Part shown: in pieces, positions 8,369 through 17,536 of the stretch
How positions within the stretch are numbered: position 1 is the first letter of the stretch
How the letters are laid out: each line of letters starts with the position of its first letter
From: Erysipelothrix sp. UBA3377
GTDB lineage: Bacteria; Bacillota_I; Bacilli_A; Erysipelotrichales; Erysipelotrichaceae
DNA: 49,688 nucleotides
Reading direction: 5' to 3'
Assembly: GCA_002359085.1 (NCBI GenBank)
Contig: DEQB01000035.1
Location: 1-49,688 of the forward strand
The notes under the pieces: model-generated
Database searches by the model: none
Told to the model about the DNA's origin: nothing
What the model saw: only the letters and a program-made list of their open reading frames with translations
Made by a program: the position numbers and the translations under genes

Positions 8369-9371
8369 AATTAACGTTTTCTTGTTTCGGAATGATCCGT
8401 TCACGAATCTGATCCGCAACAATTTTAGTGACATCTGGGTTGTCCAATAAAAATGTTCTTACAGCTTCACGACCCTGACCAATTCTTTCGCCATTATATG
8501 AATACCATGACCCACTTTTCTCAATGAGATCAAACTCAACACCCATATCAATGACTTCCCCAATAAAACTGACACCTTTTCCATATAGGATTTCTACGGT
8601 TACCAACTTAAAAGGTGGGGCTACTTTATTTTTTACAACACGAATATTGGCTTTATTTCCAATAATATCCTGCCCAATTTTAATTTGTTCACTTCTTCGA
8701 ATATCAAGACGAACTGAAGAATAAAACTTCAAGGCTCTACCACCTGGCGTTGTTTCAGGATTACCAAACATAATCCCAACTTTTTCTCTCAATTGGTTAA
8801 TAAAGATCGCAGTACACTCACTCTTATTCATCGCACCTGATAATTTACGCATGGCTTTTGACATCATACGCGCTTGAAGACCCACTTGGGCATCTCCCAT
8901 TTCACCATCAAGTTCCGCTTGTGGTACCAACGCAGCAACACTGTCTACAACAATCAAATCAACGGCACCTGAACGCACCAAGACATCCACGATGTCCAAA
9001 GCTTGTTCACCACTGTCAGGTTGAGACAAAATCAATTCATCGATATCAACCCCTAAATTACGTGCATAGACGGGATCAATCGCATTTTCTGCATCGATAA
9101 AGGCAGCTCTACCGCCTGCTTTTTGACATTCAGCAATGGCATGCAATGCCAAGGTTGTTTTACCACTGGATTCTGGTCCATAGATTTCAATGATACGTCC
9201 ACGAGGATATCCACCGATACCCAAAGCAGCATCCAATTGAAGTGATCCTGAACCAATCGCATCAACATCTACGTTACCACGATCTCCCAGTTTCATGATG
9301 GAACCTTTTCCATATTGTTTTTCAATCTGTTTTAAAGTTTCCTGTAAAACTTTATCTTTTTTTTCGCTCAT
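8367..9371 (-). CDS. recA: Recombinase RecA
   Basis: The ATP-dependent strand-exchange protein of homologous recombination and the SOS response. The 334 residues contain Walker A GPESSGKTT, Walker B LIVVDSVAALVP, the L2 loop region NQLREKVGIMFGNPETTPGG, and the C-terminal domain. The start at 9371 (MSEKKDK) has GGAGGT five bases upstream; the upstream in-frame ATG at 9383 overlaps that SD and is rejected. It follows pgsA directly, without the cinA gene often found between them. No LexA/DinR-type box is obvious in the short spacer, so its own SOS promoter is not seen; transcription probably comes from rodZ-pgsA. Confidence 0.98.
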   Translation of the reverse strand: MSEKKDKVLQETLKQIEKQYGKGSIMKLGDRGNVDVDAIGSGSLQLDAALGIGGYPRGRIIEIYGPESSGKTTLALHAIAECQKAGGRAAFIDAENAIDPVYARNLGVDIDELILSQPDSGEQALDIVDVLVRSGAVDLIVVDSVAALVPQAELDGEMGDAQVGLQARMMSKAMRKLSGAMNKSECTAIFINQLREKVGIMFGNPETTPGGRALKFYSSVRLDIRRSEQIKIGQDIIGNKANIRVVKNKVAPPFKLVTVEILYGKGVSFIGEVIDMGVEFDLIEKSGSWYSYNGERIGQGREAVRTFLLDNPDVTKIVADQIRERIIPKQENVN

Positions 9372-9404
9372 ACTGACCTCCATTATGAATTAATCAACTT
9401 AAAG

Positions 9405-10004
9405 TTATTCCCCTAATTGATTTGAAAAATATGTTCTACTTTGAAGTACGTAAGATACACCACTTAATACGGACATCAACGTTGCAAACCATACAACAAT
9501 CGATGACACTGGAATACCTTGTAACTCAAATGGCAAGTTATTGAGCAATACCAAGATGATGGCGACCATTTGTAAAACAGTTTTTGCTTTACCCAAGTAA
9601 CCAGCAGCCATAACCATACCTTGTTGTGCCAATAACATACGAATCGCATCCACGATCGTATCACGCCAAATCATTAATAATACGGCAACCACTGGAACAA
9701 TACCCTCTACAGCAAATAAGATAAATAATGTATTGACCAATAATTTATCCGCAATTGGGTCTAAAAACTTTCCAAAAGTTGTGATCATATTGCGTGATCT
9801 CGCCAGATATCCATCCAAGAAATCTGTAAACGATGCGATTGCGAATAATACAAGTACCACAATCTTATCATATGACAGAATCACTGAATCAAAAGTAAAG
9901 TGATCAATCTGTATTCCAAATTGGTTATAAGGAAATACATAAATTAAAACGATAAGTGGAATTAGAGCAATTCGGAATACCGTTAATTTGTTTGCGACAT
10001 TCAT
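9405..10004 (-). CDS. pgsA: CDP-diacylglycerol-glycerol-3-phosphate 3-phosphatidyltransferase
   Basis: Membrane enzyme that makes phosphatidylglycerol phosphate, the first committed step to phosphatidylglycerol (which also supplies glycerolphosphate units for lipoteichoic acid). The 199 residues contain the CDP-alcohol phosphotransferase signature DGYLARSRNMITTFGKFLDP, with the conserved DG..AR...G...D...D residues, and several hydrophobic helices. The ATG has GGAGC upstream, and the SD lies inside the end of rodZ. The order rodZ-pgsA-recA matches Bacillus. Confidence 0.95.
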   Translation of the reverse strand: MNVANKLTVFRIALIPLIVLIYVFPYNQFGIQIDHFTFDSVILSYDKIVVLVLFAIASFTDFLDGYLARSRNMITTFGKFLDPIADKLLVNTLFILFAVEGIVPVVAVLLMIWRDTIVDAIRMLLAQQGMVMAAGYLGKAKTVLQMVAIILVLLNNLPFELQGIPVSSIVVWFATLMSVLSGVSYVLQSRTYFSNQLGE

Positions 10005-10006
10005 TT

Positions 10007-10918
10007 CTAAGCTCCTTCCTCAACGAATCTAAAATAAACTTTTGTAACGCCATTACTGTTTTGAACGGCGTCATCAAGGGTAACACGTTCTCCATTTAGA
10101 TAGAACTCATTCCCTAACATAATTCCCATATGGAACATGACTTCTTTATTGCCTTCAAATACATCGCTATAGACAATCGATTCGCCTTTTGCGTACGTTT
10201 TTGAGACGGGATCTGCAACTTGTTGGTTATTGACCCTTACAGCAATCCATGTTTGGGGTGCCGTGAACTTAACTTCCAATTCAAAAGCATCTGCTTGCGT
10301 CAATCCTGATACCTCAATAATATTGGGCTCAACATATGTTAAGGAAACATTGGGTGTTTCATCCACAATATCACTGGGTTCATCGGGTTCTTCCGTATCC
10401 GGTGTCTTATCATTTGTATCCGGTATAACAATCGGTGGTTTTTCAATGGGTTCTGAATTAAACCAACCCGGTAAATACTTCACACCTACAAAAATCAATA
10501 AGATGACAAGTACCAACGCAGCCAAAACGAAAGAAACAAAAGAAAAATCAATACGTTTTCTCTTTTTAGAAATCGTGGTCTTTATATTTTTAATGTCACC
10601 CTGTTCATGACGCTTACCCCTGATACCGTCATTAATATCAATACGCTTGCGAATTTCACTAACATCCAAGCTTTGAGTAGTCGTTAAAATAATCTTATCC
10701 AAATCATCACGAATTTCATCATAATCAAGATTTACAGCATTCGCATAGTAGCGCACATAATACGCTAAATATGACAAATCTTGCTTAAAAAAATCAACGT
10801 TCCCCGCTTCGATTGCCTTAAGATGTGGTATCAATAACTTTGTTTTTTTGCTGACGTCTTCAATGGAAAGGCCCATATCTTCACGTGCGGCTTTAATTTT
10901 CTTACCAATAGTTTCCAA
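10007..10918 (-). CDS. rodZ: RodZ-like cell-shape protein
   Basis: A bitopic membrane protein (about 303 residues) expected to link the cell-shape machinery to the membrane. It has an N-terminal Cro/CI-type helix-turn-helix (GKKIKAAREDMGLSIEDVSK), a basic juxtamembrane stretch (KKRKRIDF), one transmembrane helix, an acidic Pro/Thr-rich linker (DTNDKTPDTEEPDEP) and a C-terminal beta-rich RodZ (DUF4115-like) domain. The start chosen is TTG at 10918, with GAGAGGG seven bases upstream. The in-frame ATG at 10957 lies only a few bases after the -10 of the promoter at 10961-10989 and has no SD. Position next to pgsA matches Bacillus ymfM/rodZ. Confidence 0.85.
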   Translation of the reverse strand: METIGKKIKAAREDMGLSIEDVSKKTKLLIPHLKAIEAGNVDFFKQDLSYLAYYVRYYANAVNLDYDEIRDDLDKIILTTTQSLDVSEIRKRIDINDGIRGKRHEQGDIKNIKTTISKKRKRIDFSFVSFVLAALVLVILLIFVGVKYLPGWFNSEPIEKPPIVIPDTNDKTPDTEEPDEPSDIVDETPNVSLTYVEPNIIEVSGLTQADAFELEVKFTAPQTWIAVRVNNQQVADPVSKTYAKGESIVYSDVFEGNKEVMFHMGIMLGNEFYLNGERVTLDDAVQNSNGVTKVYFRFVEEGA

Positions 10919-10960
10919 GTTTACACCCTCTCTTATTAGGTCGTTTGTATTATTCATAAC

Positions 10961-10989
10961 ATTATATCAATCAGTCGTCGTAATTACAA
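10961..10989 (-). promoter_or_regulatory. Promoter of rodZ-pgsA-recA
   Basis: On the minus strand TTGTAA (10984-10989) and TATAAT (10961-10966) are 17 bases apart. The predicted start of transcription is at about 10954, which decides against the ATG at 10957 as the rodZ start. Confidence 0.75.
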
Positions 10990-11023
10990 TCATGCCAAAA
11001 AGTAGTTTTAAAACAAAAAATGC

Positions 11024-11373
11024 ATAGACACGCATTAAGCCATGTTCTGTTAATGATAACCATTTATCTACACAATAATATGTGTCCGGTCTCTTCTTTG
11101 ATTCGTTAAGACCAGCTCCCCTACCAAATTTGGGTTTCTCGCTTGCGGGGTTTACCAACGTTCCACTCACTTAATTTCTTAAATGACTCGTCTCTGTGGC
11201 ACTTTTACAGTCGTTAACCATAGTTAAAACCTTAGGTTAAAGAGCAGCCGTCATAGATGCCTCTATGCCTTAGCTTATTTTTTCGCTAAGCACAAACACT
11301 ACCATCATCACAGATGGTGCGAGCATGGACTTTCCTCTACTAAATAAATAGCAGCGATTATCTTTTGTGTCTT
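11024..11373 (-). ncRNA. rnpB: RNase P RNA (type B)
   Basis: The catalytic RNA that matures tRNA 5' ends. The minus strand carries the universal segments: TAATCGCTGC, GAGGAAAGTCCATGCTCGCAC (first P4 strand and CR I), GTGCTTAGCGAA, AAGTGCCACAGAGACGA, GTGGAACG-TGGTAAACCCC, GAGAAACCCAAATTTGG, and ACAGAACATGGCTTA at the 3' side. AGACAC at the 5' end (from 11372) pairs with GTGTCT (11026-11031) as P1, which sets the approximate ends. The Bacillus-like sequence order indicates type B. It follows gpsB by only a few bases, so it is probably made from the gpsB promoter or one inside gpsB, then processed. Confidence 0.96.
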
Positions 11374-11376
11374 ATT

Positions 11377-11685
11377 TTATTTTTTATAAACTACTTCTTC
11401 TAATTTTGATATACGTCTTAATAAATCGACATAGGATGGTTGGGGTTCAATACCACTTTGAGCACGCTCTAAACCTTGAGTTACGTGTTGTTTGCGTTTT
11501 TGTTCCGCCAAAGCATTTTCATAGCGATCTAACAATTCTTTTTGTTTTTTGATCAAAGTTTCGAACATTTCATAGTCCTGCATGACCTCATCTAAAAATG
11601 AGTCCACTTCCAATGCATTATAGCCTTGATAATCTATATGAAATTCTTTTTCTAAAATCTTATCAATTGTTAATCTCTGTTTCAT
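11377..11685 (-). CDS. gpsB: Cell division protein GpsB
   Basis: A 102-residue DivIVA-like coiled-coil adaptor that shuttles penicillin-binding proteins between side wall and septum. The N-terminal membrane/PBP-binding region contains ILEKEFHIDYQGYNALEVDSFLDEV, matching the DivIVA/GpsB signature. A central coiled coil follows, then a short C-terminal helix (LLRRISKLEEVVY) typical of GpsB trimerisation. GGAG lies seven bases before the ATG. It is divergent from recU and the class A PBP, its usual client. Confidence 0.95.
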   Translation of the reverse strand: MKQRLTIDKILEKEFHIDYQGYNALEVDSFLDEVMQDYEMFETLIKKQKELLDRYENALAEQKRKQHVTQGLERAQSGIEPQPSYVDLLRRISKLEEVVYKK

Positions 11686-11713
11686 CTTATCACTCCATCT
11701 CTATCCGAATCTT

Positions 11714-11742
11714 ATTATCTCAAAAGATTCAGGTAGTTTCAA
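11714..11742 (-). promoter_or_regulatory. Promoter of gpsB (and probably rnpB)
   Basis: TTGAAA (11737-11742) and GATAAT (11714-11719), read on the minus strand, are 17 bases apart, about 28 bases before the gpsB ATG. Confidence 0.75.
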
Positions 11743-11796
11743 GTATATTCGTTAAAGCATTCGCCCATAATTTTATACTTTTTCACACATTTATTG

Positions 11797-11802
11797 TATA
11801 AT
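11797..11802 (+). promoter_or_regulatory. -10 element of recU-PBP1
   Basis: A consensus TATAAT precedes the recU ATG by 15 bases. No good -35 is seen at 17 bases (TATACT there), so the promoter may be weak or helped by an activator. The leader would be very short. Confidence 0.5.
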
Positions 11803-11817
11803 AGATACGGTGATAAC

Positions 11818-12408
11818 ATGATACAATATCCAAGTGGACAAGGTCCTTCAAAAACAACGCCAAAAAAAACCAGTACCAGCAATCGCGGAACACACTTAGA
11901 AGACGACATCAATCGTTCAAATGAGTACTACCGTCACAACAAGATTGCGCTTGTGCATAAGAAGCCAACGCCGGTACAAGTAGTGGGCGTTGACTACCCT
12001 TCTAGAAATAAAGTTAGAATCACAGAAGCCTACTATCGAAAGGCATCAACTACGGATTATAACGGTGTTTATAAAGGGTTTTATTTAGATTTTGAATCAA
12101 AGGAAACAAAAAACAAAACATCCTTTCCACTCTCAATGATCCATGATCATCAACTTGATCATTTAAAGTCAGTCATAGAACACAAAGGCATTGCCTTTTT
12201 CATTATTCGATTCACATCACGTAATGAAACATATTTAGTCTATGCTAATGATTTAATTGAGTTTATTAAAAACAATGAACGTAAATCCATACCCATTGCT
12301 TGGTTTAATAAACAAGCATATCTTATAAATATGCGATACCAAATACCCTGTGACTACATTGAAATAATAGAAAAACATATCCATGAGGTGAATAACAATG
12401 GACAATGA
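11818..12408 (+). CDS. recU: Holliday junction resolvase RecU
   Basis: Structure-specific nuclease that resolves recombination junctions during repair and chromosome segregation. The 196-residue protein has RGTHLEDDINRSNEYY, the HKKPTPVQVV strand, the catalytic core with STTDYNGVYKGFYLDFESKET (metal-binding D and E-x-K), FPLSMIHDHQ, and the C-terminal IAFFIIRF strand. The start at 11818 (MIQYPSG) is preferred because an upstream in-frame TTG would lie within the -10 element. The stop overlaps the possible upstream start of the PBP gene, matching the conserved recU-ponA pair. Confidence 0.95.
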   Translation: MIQYPSGQGPSKTTPKKTSTSNRGTHLEDDINRSNEYYRHNKIALVHKKPTPVQVVGVDYPSRNKVRITEAYYRKASTTDYNGVYKGFYLDFESKETKNKTSFPLSMIHDHQLDHLKSVIEHKGIAFFIIRFTSRNETYLVYANDLIEFIKNNERKSIPIAWFNKQAYLINMRYQIPCDYIEIIEKHIHEVNNNGQ

Positions 12409-15400
12409 ACGTACCAAAGAATTAAATATACTGGAACTAAAAACTGGTCCTGACCAGAACGGCAAAGGAGATAACATGTCAAAAAAGAAACCAAAAACCA
12501 ATAAAAAGAAACGCGTAACGGGCGCTAAAGTCTTTGCGAGTTTCATTTCATTTGCGGCCGTCGCTTTCATAGCAGGTGTTGTGGTTGTGAGTTTGTTTAT
12601 CGTTTCAACGATCGCTCAAACCCCACCCATTTCCGCCGATGATTTCATTCAAAACGATTCAACCATTGTATTAGATGCAAGTGGTAACGTTATTTATGAC
12701 TTGGGTGAAAAGCTCATTGAAACCGTTGAATACGAAGATATATCACAATCTCTAATCGATGCTTTTGTCTCAATTGAAGATTCAAGATTCTTTGAACACA
12801 ATGGCTTTGACTTACCCCGCTTTACTTCAGCGATGCTTAAAAACGTGATGGTCACCCTTCAAACGATGAACTTATCATTTGATGGTGGGGGTGCTTCAAC
12901 CATTGACATGCAATTGGTACGTAATGCCCTTTTAACTGAAGAAAACGTTGAAACAGGTGAAGTTGAACTTCCCGCTTCAAGTGGTCTTGATGGTATCAGA
13001 CGTAAGATTAAAGAAATTTATTATGCAACCTTATTAAACAACGAAAGTATTTTAGACAAGAAAGCCATTTTCCAAAAATATGTCAATGAGATTTGGTTTG
13101 GGAGTGGCAACAACACACTGGGAGTTGAAAAAGCTGCCATGTACTACTTCGATAAAAGCGTATCCGATTTAACATTGGTAGAGTCCGCCTTTCTGGCAGG
13201 TGTTGTGAATGCCCCCAATTTATATTCTCCCTACAAGAGTCTTACTTTGGCTACGGAGCGAACACATACCGTACTTTATTATATGAACTACCATGGTTAT
13301 ATTGATGATTATGAATATGAACAAGCCCTTAAGATTCCTTTGGAAAACTTATTTGTGCAACAAAGCCTTACTTCAGAAGATGCGATGCCAAATCAGGCAT
13401 ATATCGATGTGGTCTTGGATGAAGTTGAAGCGTTGACGGGATTAAATCCAGCAACAACACCCATGATCATTCAAACGGCCATGAATACTGAGTTACAATC
13501 ACAATTAGATCTTGTACAAAATAGAGAAATTGCCAACCTTGATATCCGTCAAGTGGGTAACAGCCCCATTCAAATTGCTGCCACGGTTGTTGAAAATTCA
13601 ACCGGTGAAATTATCGGTATTGTCGGAGGGTATGACTACTATGGTCAACGTGTATTTAACCGTTCATACCACGGACTTTACCAACCAGGTTCAACCGCAA
13701 AACCTTTTATATCCTATGCACCTGCATTTGAATTTCTGGGTTATGCGACAAGCCATACTTTCTTAGATGGCCCTTATGTTTGGCAAGGTACAAATATCCA
13801 ACTGAATAACTGGGATAACCGTTATCGTGGACAAGTAACCCTTAGAGAAGCGATTTCACAATCATACAACATTCCAGCCGTCCTTACCTATGATGCTGTC
13901 AATGATAAAATTGGGCACTCACGTTATGTTGACTATGTAGAATCCATTGGTTTTGTAAGCTATGCCAACAACTTAAATGCATGGTTTGAAGCCATTGATG
14001 ATTCACGCCAAGGTAATGGACGCGATGCATTATCTGCTCAATTTGCGATTGGTGGATCCGATTTTTATACAAACACCCAAGAGCTTGCGGGTGCAACAGC
14101 GATGATCATGAACGGTGGCGATTATGTAACGCCCCATACGATTCGTGAAGTAACCATCGTCAATACGGGACAAGTTATTGAGTCCCCTTATAAAGCAACA
14201 CCCGTCTTATCGGAAGCTGCAGCTTATCTAACTGCCAAAACGATGCGCGATGTTGTGGACGACAACCGCGGTATTGACGCAACCCGTTATGTATCAAAGA
14301 GTTATACAACTTACGCAAAAACCGGTACTTCTAACTGGAGTTCAGATGACTCCGCCACTTATGGCGTACCTGCTGGATCCGCAAAAGATAGACTTTTACT
14401 CACCGGTACTGACAAAATAAGTATTGCTTCATGGTCTGGTTTCGATGCTGAAGAAATTAATAAAAAAGATGGTAAATCTTATTTCTCAAATGCTGAAAAG
14501 AATTTCCAAATTCAAAGTAGATTGAATGGATTTGTCCTTGATATTCTTGAGGATTACTATGGACCGGGTCAAACAATACCGCAACCTTCAACGGTTAAAG
14601 AGATTACACATATTTTGGGGTCCTTCCCCTATCAATCTCCAATCGCTGGTATGAACGAAAACCTCATTACCTCTGGACTTGTTAAAGCTGAAGCAGCTTC
14701 ACTGGTTCCGGCCACACCTCCTGAACTGGATTCCTTATCCAATTCAAGTGTGTCCGTAGAATCTTCCAGATTAAACAATGTGGTCAACATTACATTTGCG
14801 AAATATCCAGATGAAGAAAAACTAATCAAAGCACCAGATACAATTGAAATGACATCCGGAAACAGAACGTATACTGGTAAACGATTATATGATGCCTCAT
14901 GGATCTTTGGTCCCGTACGATATCAATCAGATATCATACTTAATGGTGAAATTATTGAAACCATTCAAAGTGATACAGAGACGCAACAATTCACGGTTCC
15001 CCTCAATACGTTTGGAACGATGGAAGTATGTACGTATTATACCTTTGAACTCAACACGGATGCTGTTTCTAATAAAATATGTCACCCGGTTGATTTGGCA
15101 GATGTTTCTGTTCGTGTACCTTCTTTTGGAACACTGGACGACTTAAATTACTTTGCGAACAACTACGAACTTAAGATCAACGTAACGTATCGTAATGAAG
15201 CGAACCCAAACAGTTACAATCGCGTGTTAGAATTAAATCCAAACCATCAAAAGAAAACTGTAAAAGTATCAGAAATCTATAACAAAACATGGGACGCCGT
15301 TATTGGAGATCACGAAATCGTGGTCAACGATATCATTGGATCATCCGCCCGTAATTTCTACTTATCTTATAGAAATTATTTAAACATTGATATGCCCTCT

Positions 15401-15502
15401 AGTGGTAATATCACAAAAATTGTTGATTCAAGCGGTAATCCCATAAACTCTATTAGACTCTCTACCTATGATGGTGGTAAAATTACTTTAGTTACAGAAT
15501 AG
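12398..15502 (+). CDS. ponA: Class A penicillin-binding protein (transglycosylase/transpeptidase)
   Basis: Bifunctional peptidoglycan synthase. In the 1034-residue numbering there is one transmembrane helix (about 48-73), a GT51 glycosyltransferase domain with catalytic Glu in EDSRFFEH (E127) and GGGASTIDMQLVRN, and a transpeptidase domain with SxxK (STAK, 432-435), SYN (489-491) and KTG (641-643). A long C-terminal region of about 300 residues has beta-rich, repeat-poor sequence and no recognisable PASTA repeats. Two in-frame starts have good SDs: ATG 12398 (GAGGTG, overlapping recU stop) and ATG 12476 (AAAGGAG five bases upstream). The second would give 1008 residues. Class A PBPs are clients of GpsB, encoded divergently. 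Confidence 0.95.
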   Translation: MDNERTKELNILELKTGPDQNGKGDNMSKKKPKTNKKKRVTGAKVFASFISFAAVAFIAGVVVVSLFIVSTIAQTPPISADDFIQNDSTIVLDASGNVIYDLGEKLIETVEYEDISQSLIDAFVSIEDSRFFEHNGFDLPRFTSAMLKNVMVTLQTMNLSFDGGGASTIDMQLVRNALLTEENVETGEVELPASSGLDGIRRKIKEIYYATLLNNESILDKKAIFQKYVNEIWFGSGNNTLGVEKAAMYYFDKSVSDLTLVESAFLAGVVNAPNLYSPYKSLTLATERTHTVLYYMNYHGYIDDYEYEQALKIPLENLFVQQSLTSEDAMPNQAYIDVVLDEVEALTGLNPATTPMIIQTAMNTELQSQLDLVQNREIANLDIRQVGNSPIQIAATVVENSTGEIIGIVGGYDYYGQRVFNRSYHGLYQPGSTAKPFISYAPAFEFLGYATSHTFLDGPYVWQGTNIQLNNWDNRYRGQVTLREAISQSYNIPAVLTYDAVNDKIGHSRYVDYVESIGFVSYANNLNAWFEAIDDSRQGNGRDALSAQFAIGGSDFYTNTQELAGATAMIMNGGDYVTPHTIREVTIVNTGQVIESPYKATPVLSEAAAYLTAKTMRDVVDDNRGIDATRYVSKSYTTYAKTGTSNWSSDDSATYGVPAGSAKDRLLLTGTDKISIASWSGFDAEEINKKDGKSYFSNAEKNFQIQSRLNGFVLDILEDYYGPGQTIPQPSTVKEITHILGSFPYQSPIAGMNENLITSGLVKAEAASLVPATPPELDSLSNSSVSVESSRLNNVVNITFAKYPDEEKLIKAPDTIEMTSGNRTYTGKRLYDASWIFGPVRYQSDIILNGEIIETIQSDTETQQFTVPLNTFGTMEVCTYYTFELNTDAVSNKICHPVDLADVSVRVPSFGTLDDLNYFANNYELKINVTYRNEANPNSYNRVLELNPNHQKKTVKVSEIYNKTWDAVIGDHEIVVNDIIGSSARNFYLSYRNYLNIDMPSSGNITKIVDSSGNPINSIRLSTYDGGKITLVTE

Positions 15503-15522
15503 GGGGCCCGTCCCCCTTTTTT
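15502..15522 (+). terminator. Terminator between PBP1 and the LtaS-like gene
   Basis: GGGGG-CCCGT-CCCCC is followed by TTTTTT, immediately after the PBP stop codon. The next gene starts only 17 bases later, so this is either a partial terminator or an attenuator inside the operon. Confidence 0.85.
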
Positions 15523-15538
15523 CTTTATCAGGAGGCTT

Positions 15539-17491
15539 ATGAAACGATATCTCAAGCAGTTATATCTGTATTTAATACCACTCTTACTATTTGAATTTAC
15601 GTTCAGAATACAGGAAATAGAAGCAGCGCGTTTCTCATTTCAAATGCGTTCTTTTCTTTATGCATTATTCTTAAGTTTATGTTTACTCACCATCAACCTC
15701 ACAAAATTTAAGAAGATTTCAAAAACGATTACTCTCATGGTCTTCATTTTCATTGCCTTTTACTTTTTCATTCAAACTGGCATCAAAGATTATTATGGCA
15801 CTTTTTTTTCATCACGATTTTTGATAGCTGGAACACCTGATGTTCAAAGTTATGCTTTTGACTTCATTAAATTTTTGAAACTCAAACATTTTCTTTATCT
15901 GTTATACGGCATGCTTGCGATCATTTCATACCTGAAGTGGGTTGATACAGATTTGAAATTTAACTTCCTTTCAATAATCTCAGTTTTGGTTGTATTCGGT
16001 ATGTATATCAGTTCTCTTGTTTGGATGGACCCTACCTTCGTATTCGAAAAATCGATGTTGCTATTCAAAAACCCCTACTATACCGAACTCTCAATTCATC
16101 AATTGGGTTTGCAGGGATTTATGATTTCTGATTTACAATACATAGCCTTCCCAAAGCGTGCATTAATTGAGGAAGAGATTATTATAGAAACTCCTGAACC
16201 CAAACCAGAAGAAAAAGAACCTGATCTTTTATTAAACAGAACCTTTGATGATACAGCTTGGATTACGCAAATGGAAGCTGAAACAGATACAACACTTAAA
16301 AATATTGATCAATATCTCTTGAATCAATCCATAACGCCTCGCAATGAAAAAACGGGTATCTATAAAGATAAGCACTTGATTTTATTTTTAGTTGAAGCCT
16401 TTGATATGATTGCGATTGATAAAGATTTAACACCTACTTTATTTAAACTGAAGACCCAAGGTTCATATTTTAATAATTTTTACTCGCCGCAGTATAACTG
16501 CGCAACGGCTGAAAGTGAATTGATGGTCTTAACAGGTACCTATCCTGTAAACAGTATTTGTACGATGAACACGTATACAAAAAATGCGACGCCTCAGACC
16601 ATATTCAATATGTTCAGAAAACAAAATTATGAAACGCAATCCTACCATAACTGGAACGATCAATTTTATGCGCGGAGTGTTTATCAGCCGCTGTTGGGTT
16701 CTCAAAACTATCAAGATGAAACTACCACCATTCCTCGATTGATAAAAGGGTGGCAAAGTGATTTGACGATGATGGAGAAAGTCGTTGCGGACTTAAATCA
16801 AAAAGAAGGCCAACAAATGACCTTCGTGATAACTTCTACCACACACTTCCCTTATGATAAAGATTCTTATCTGGGTAATAAGTATCTACAGGAAGTATCG
16901 CGTGTGTATCCAAATGCACCCATGCATATCAAACGCTATTTATCTAAAGCCATAGAACTTGATAAATCCATTGAATATTTACTCAATAACTATAAGGATA
17001 TTGATAATACCGTTTTGGCATTGTTTTCAGATCACAGACCCCTCAACATGCCCCTTGAATATTTAAAGTCTTATTCAGAGGTGGATCGATCTCAATTTGT
17101 GGGATATGAAAAAACACCGTTTATTGTGTATACACCCAATCAAAATCATGAAACCATCTCAACCCCTTCCAGTACCATTGATATCGCCCCTACACTTGGT
17201 AATTTGTTTGATTTGGAGTATGATCCCAGATTGTTCTTTGGAAAAGATATCTATAGTAGTGATGAGAATGTTGTCATCTTTCAAGGGGGCAGTTGGATTG
17301 ACAGTAAGGGTTACTTCAATGTGAATACCGCAACTTTTATCCCTTTTAATAAAGAGGATACGCATACAGTTGAAGTGATTCAAACGATGAATCAAAAAGT
17401 GAAAGCGAAACGGAATATCTCATCTCAAATCTATCAAAATGGTTATTATTCTAAGCGTGCTTTCTTATTGGAGGCGCATAAGTCCTACTAG
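15539..17491 (+). CDS. LtaS-type phosphoglycerol transferase/sulfatase family protein
   Basis: Likely lipoteichoic acid synthase or a related phosphoglycerol transferase acting outside the membrane on phosphatidylglycerol. The 650 residues contain an N-terminal block of about five transmembrane helices (1-165), a linker rich in Glu and Pro (about 208-230), and an extracellular sulfatase-like domain. The LtaS active-site pattern is visible: Glu in LVEAFD (E286), the nucleophile Thr in CATAESELM (T323), His in TTHFPYD, and Asp-His in FSDHRP. The ATG follows AGGAGG. It lies 17 bases after the PBP1 terminator and is convergent with ddl. Substrate specificity (synthase or primase) cannot be decided here. 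Confidence 0.85.
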   Translation: MKRYLKQLYLYLIPLLLFEFTFRIQEIEAARFSFQMRSFLYALFLSLCLLTINLTKFKKISKTITLMVFIFIAFYFFIQTGIKDYYGTFFSSRFLIAGTPDVQSYAFDFIKFLKLKHFLYLLYGMLAIISYLKWVDTDLKFNFLSIISVLVVFGMYISSLVWMDPTFVFEKSMLLFKNPYYTELSIHQLGLQGFMISDLQYIAFPKRALIEEEIIIETPEPKPEEKEPDLLLNRTFDDTAWITQMEAETDTTLKNIDQYLLNQSITPRNEKTGIYKDKHLILFLVEAFDMIAIDKDLTPTLFKLKTQGSYFNNFYSPQYNCATAESELMVLTGTYPVNSICTMNTYTKNATPQTIFNMFRKQNYETQSYHNWNDQFYARSVYQPLLGSQNYQDETTTIPRLIKGWQSDLTMMEKVVADLNQKEGQQMTFVITSTTHFPYDKDSYLGNKYLQEVSRVYPNAPMHIKRYLSKAIELDKSIEYLLNNYKDIDNTVLALFSDHRPLNMPLEYLKSYSEVDRSQFVGYEKTPFIVYTPNQNHETISTPSSTIDIAPTLGNLFDLEYDPRLFFGKDIYSSDENVVIFQGGSWIDSKGYFNVNTATFIPFNKEDTHTVEVIQTMNQKVKAKRNISSQIYQNGYYSKRAFLLEAHKSY

Positions 17492-17508
17492 TATGGGACT
17501 TTTTTTTA
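17480..17508 (+). terminator. Terminator after the LtaS-like gene
   Basis: The arms AAGTCC and GGACTT are separated by ten bases and followed by a T run, overlapping the stop codon. Confidence 0.75.
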
Positions 17509-17536
17509 AAAAAAAAGACTGAACCAAATCAGTCTT
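17507..17536 (-). terminator. Terminator after ddl
   Basis: On the minus strand AAGACTGA-TTTGGT-TCAGTCTT is a perfect 8-bp hairpin followed by a long T run. It starts within the end of ddl. Confidence 0.85.

Noticed and set aside
10967..11170. Open frame of 67 codons on the minus strand
   Set aside because: It lies inside the RNase P RNA gene; conserved rnpB segments explain the sequence.
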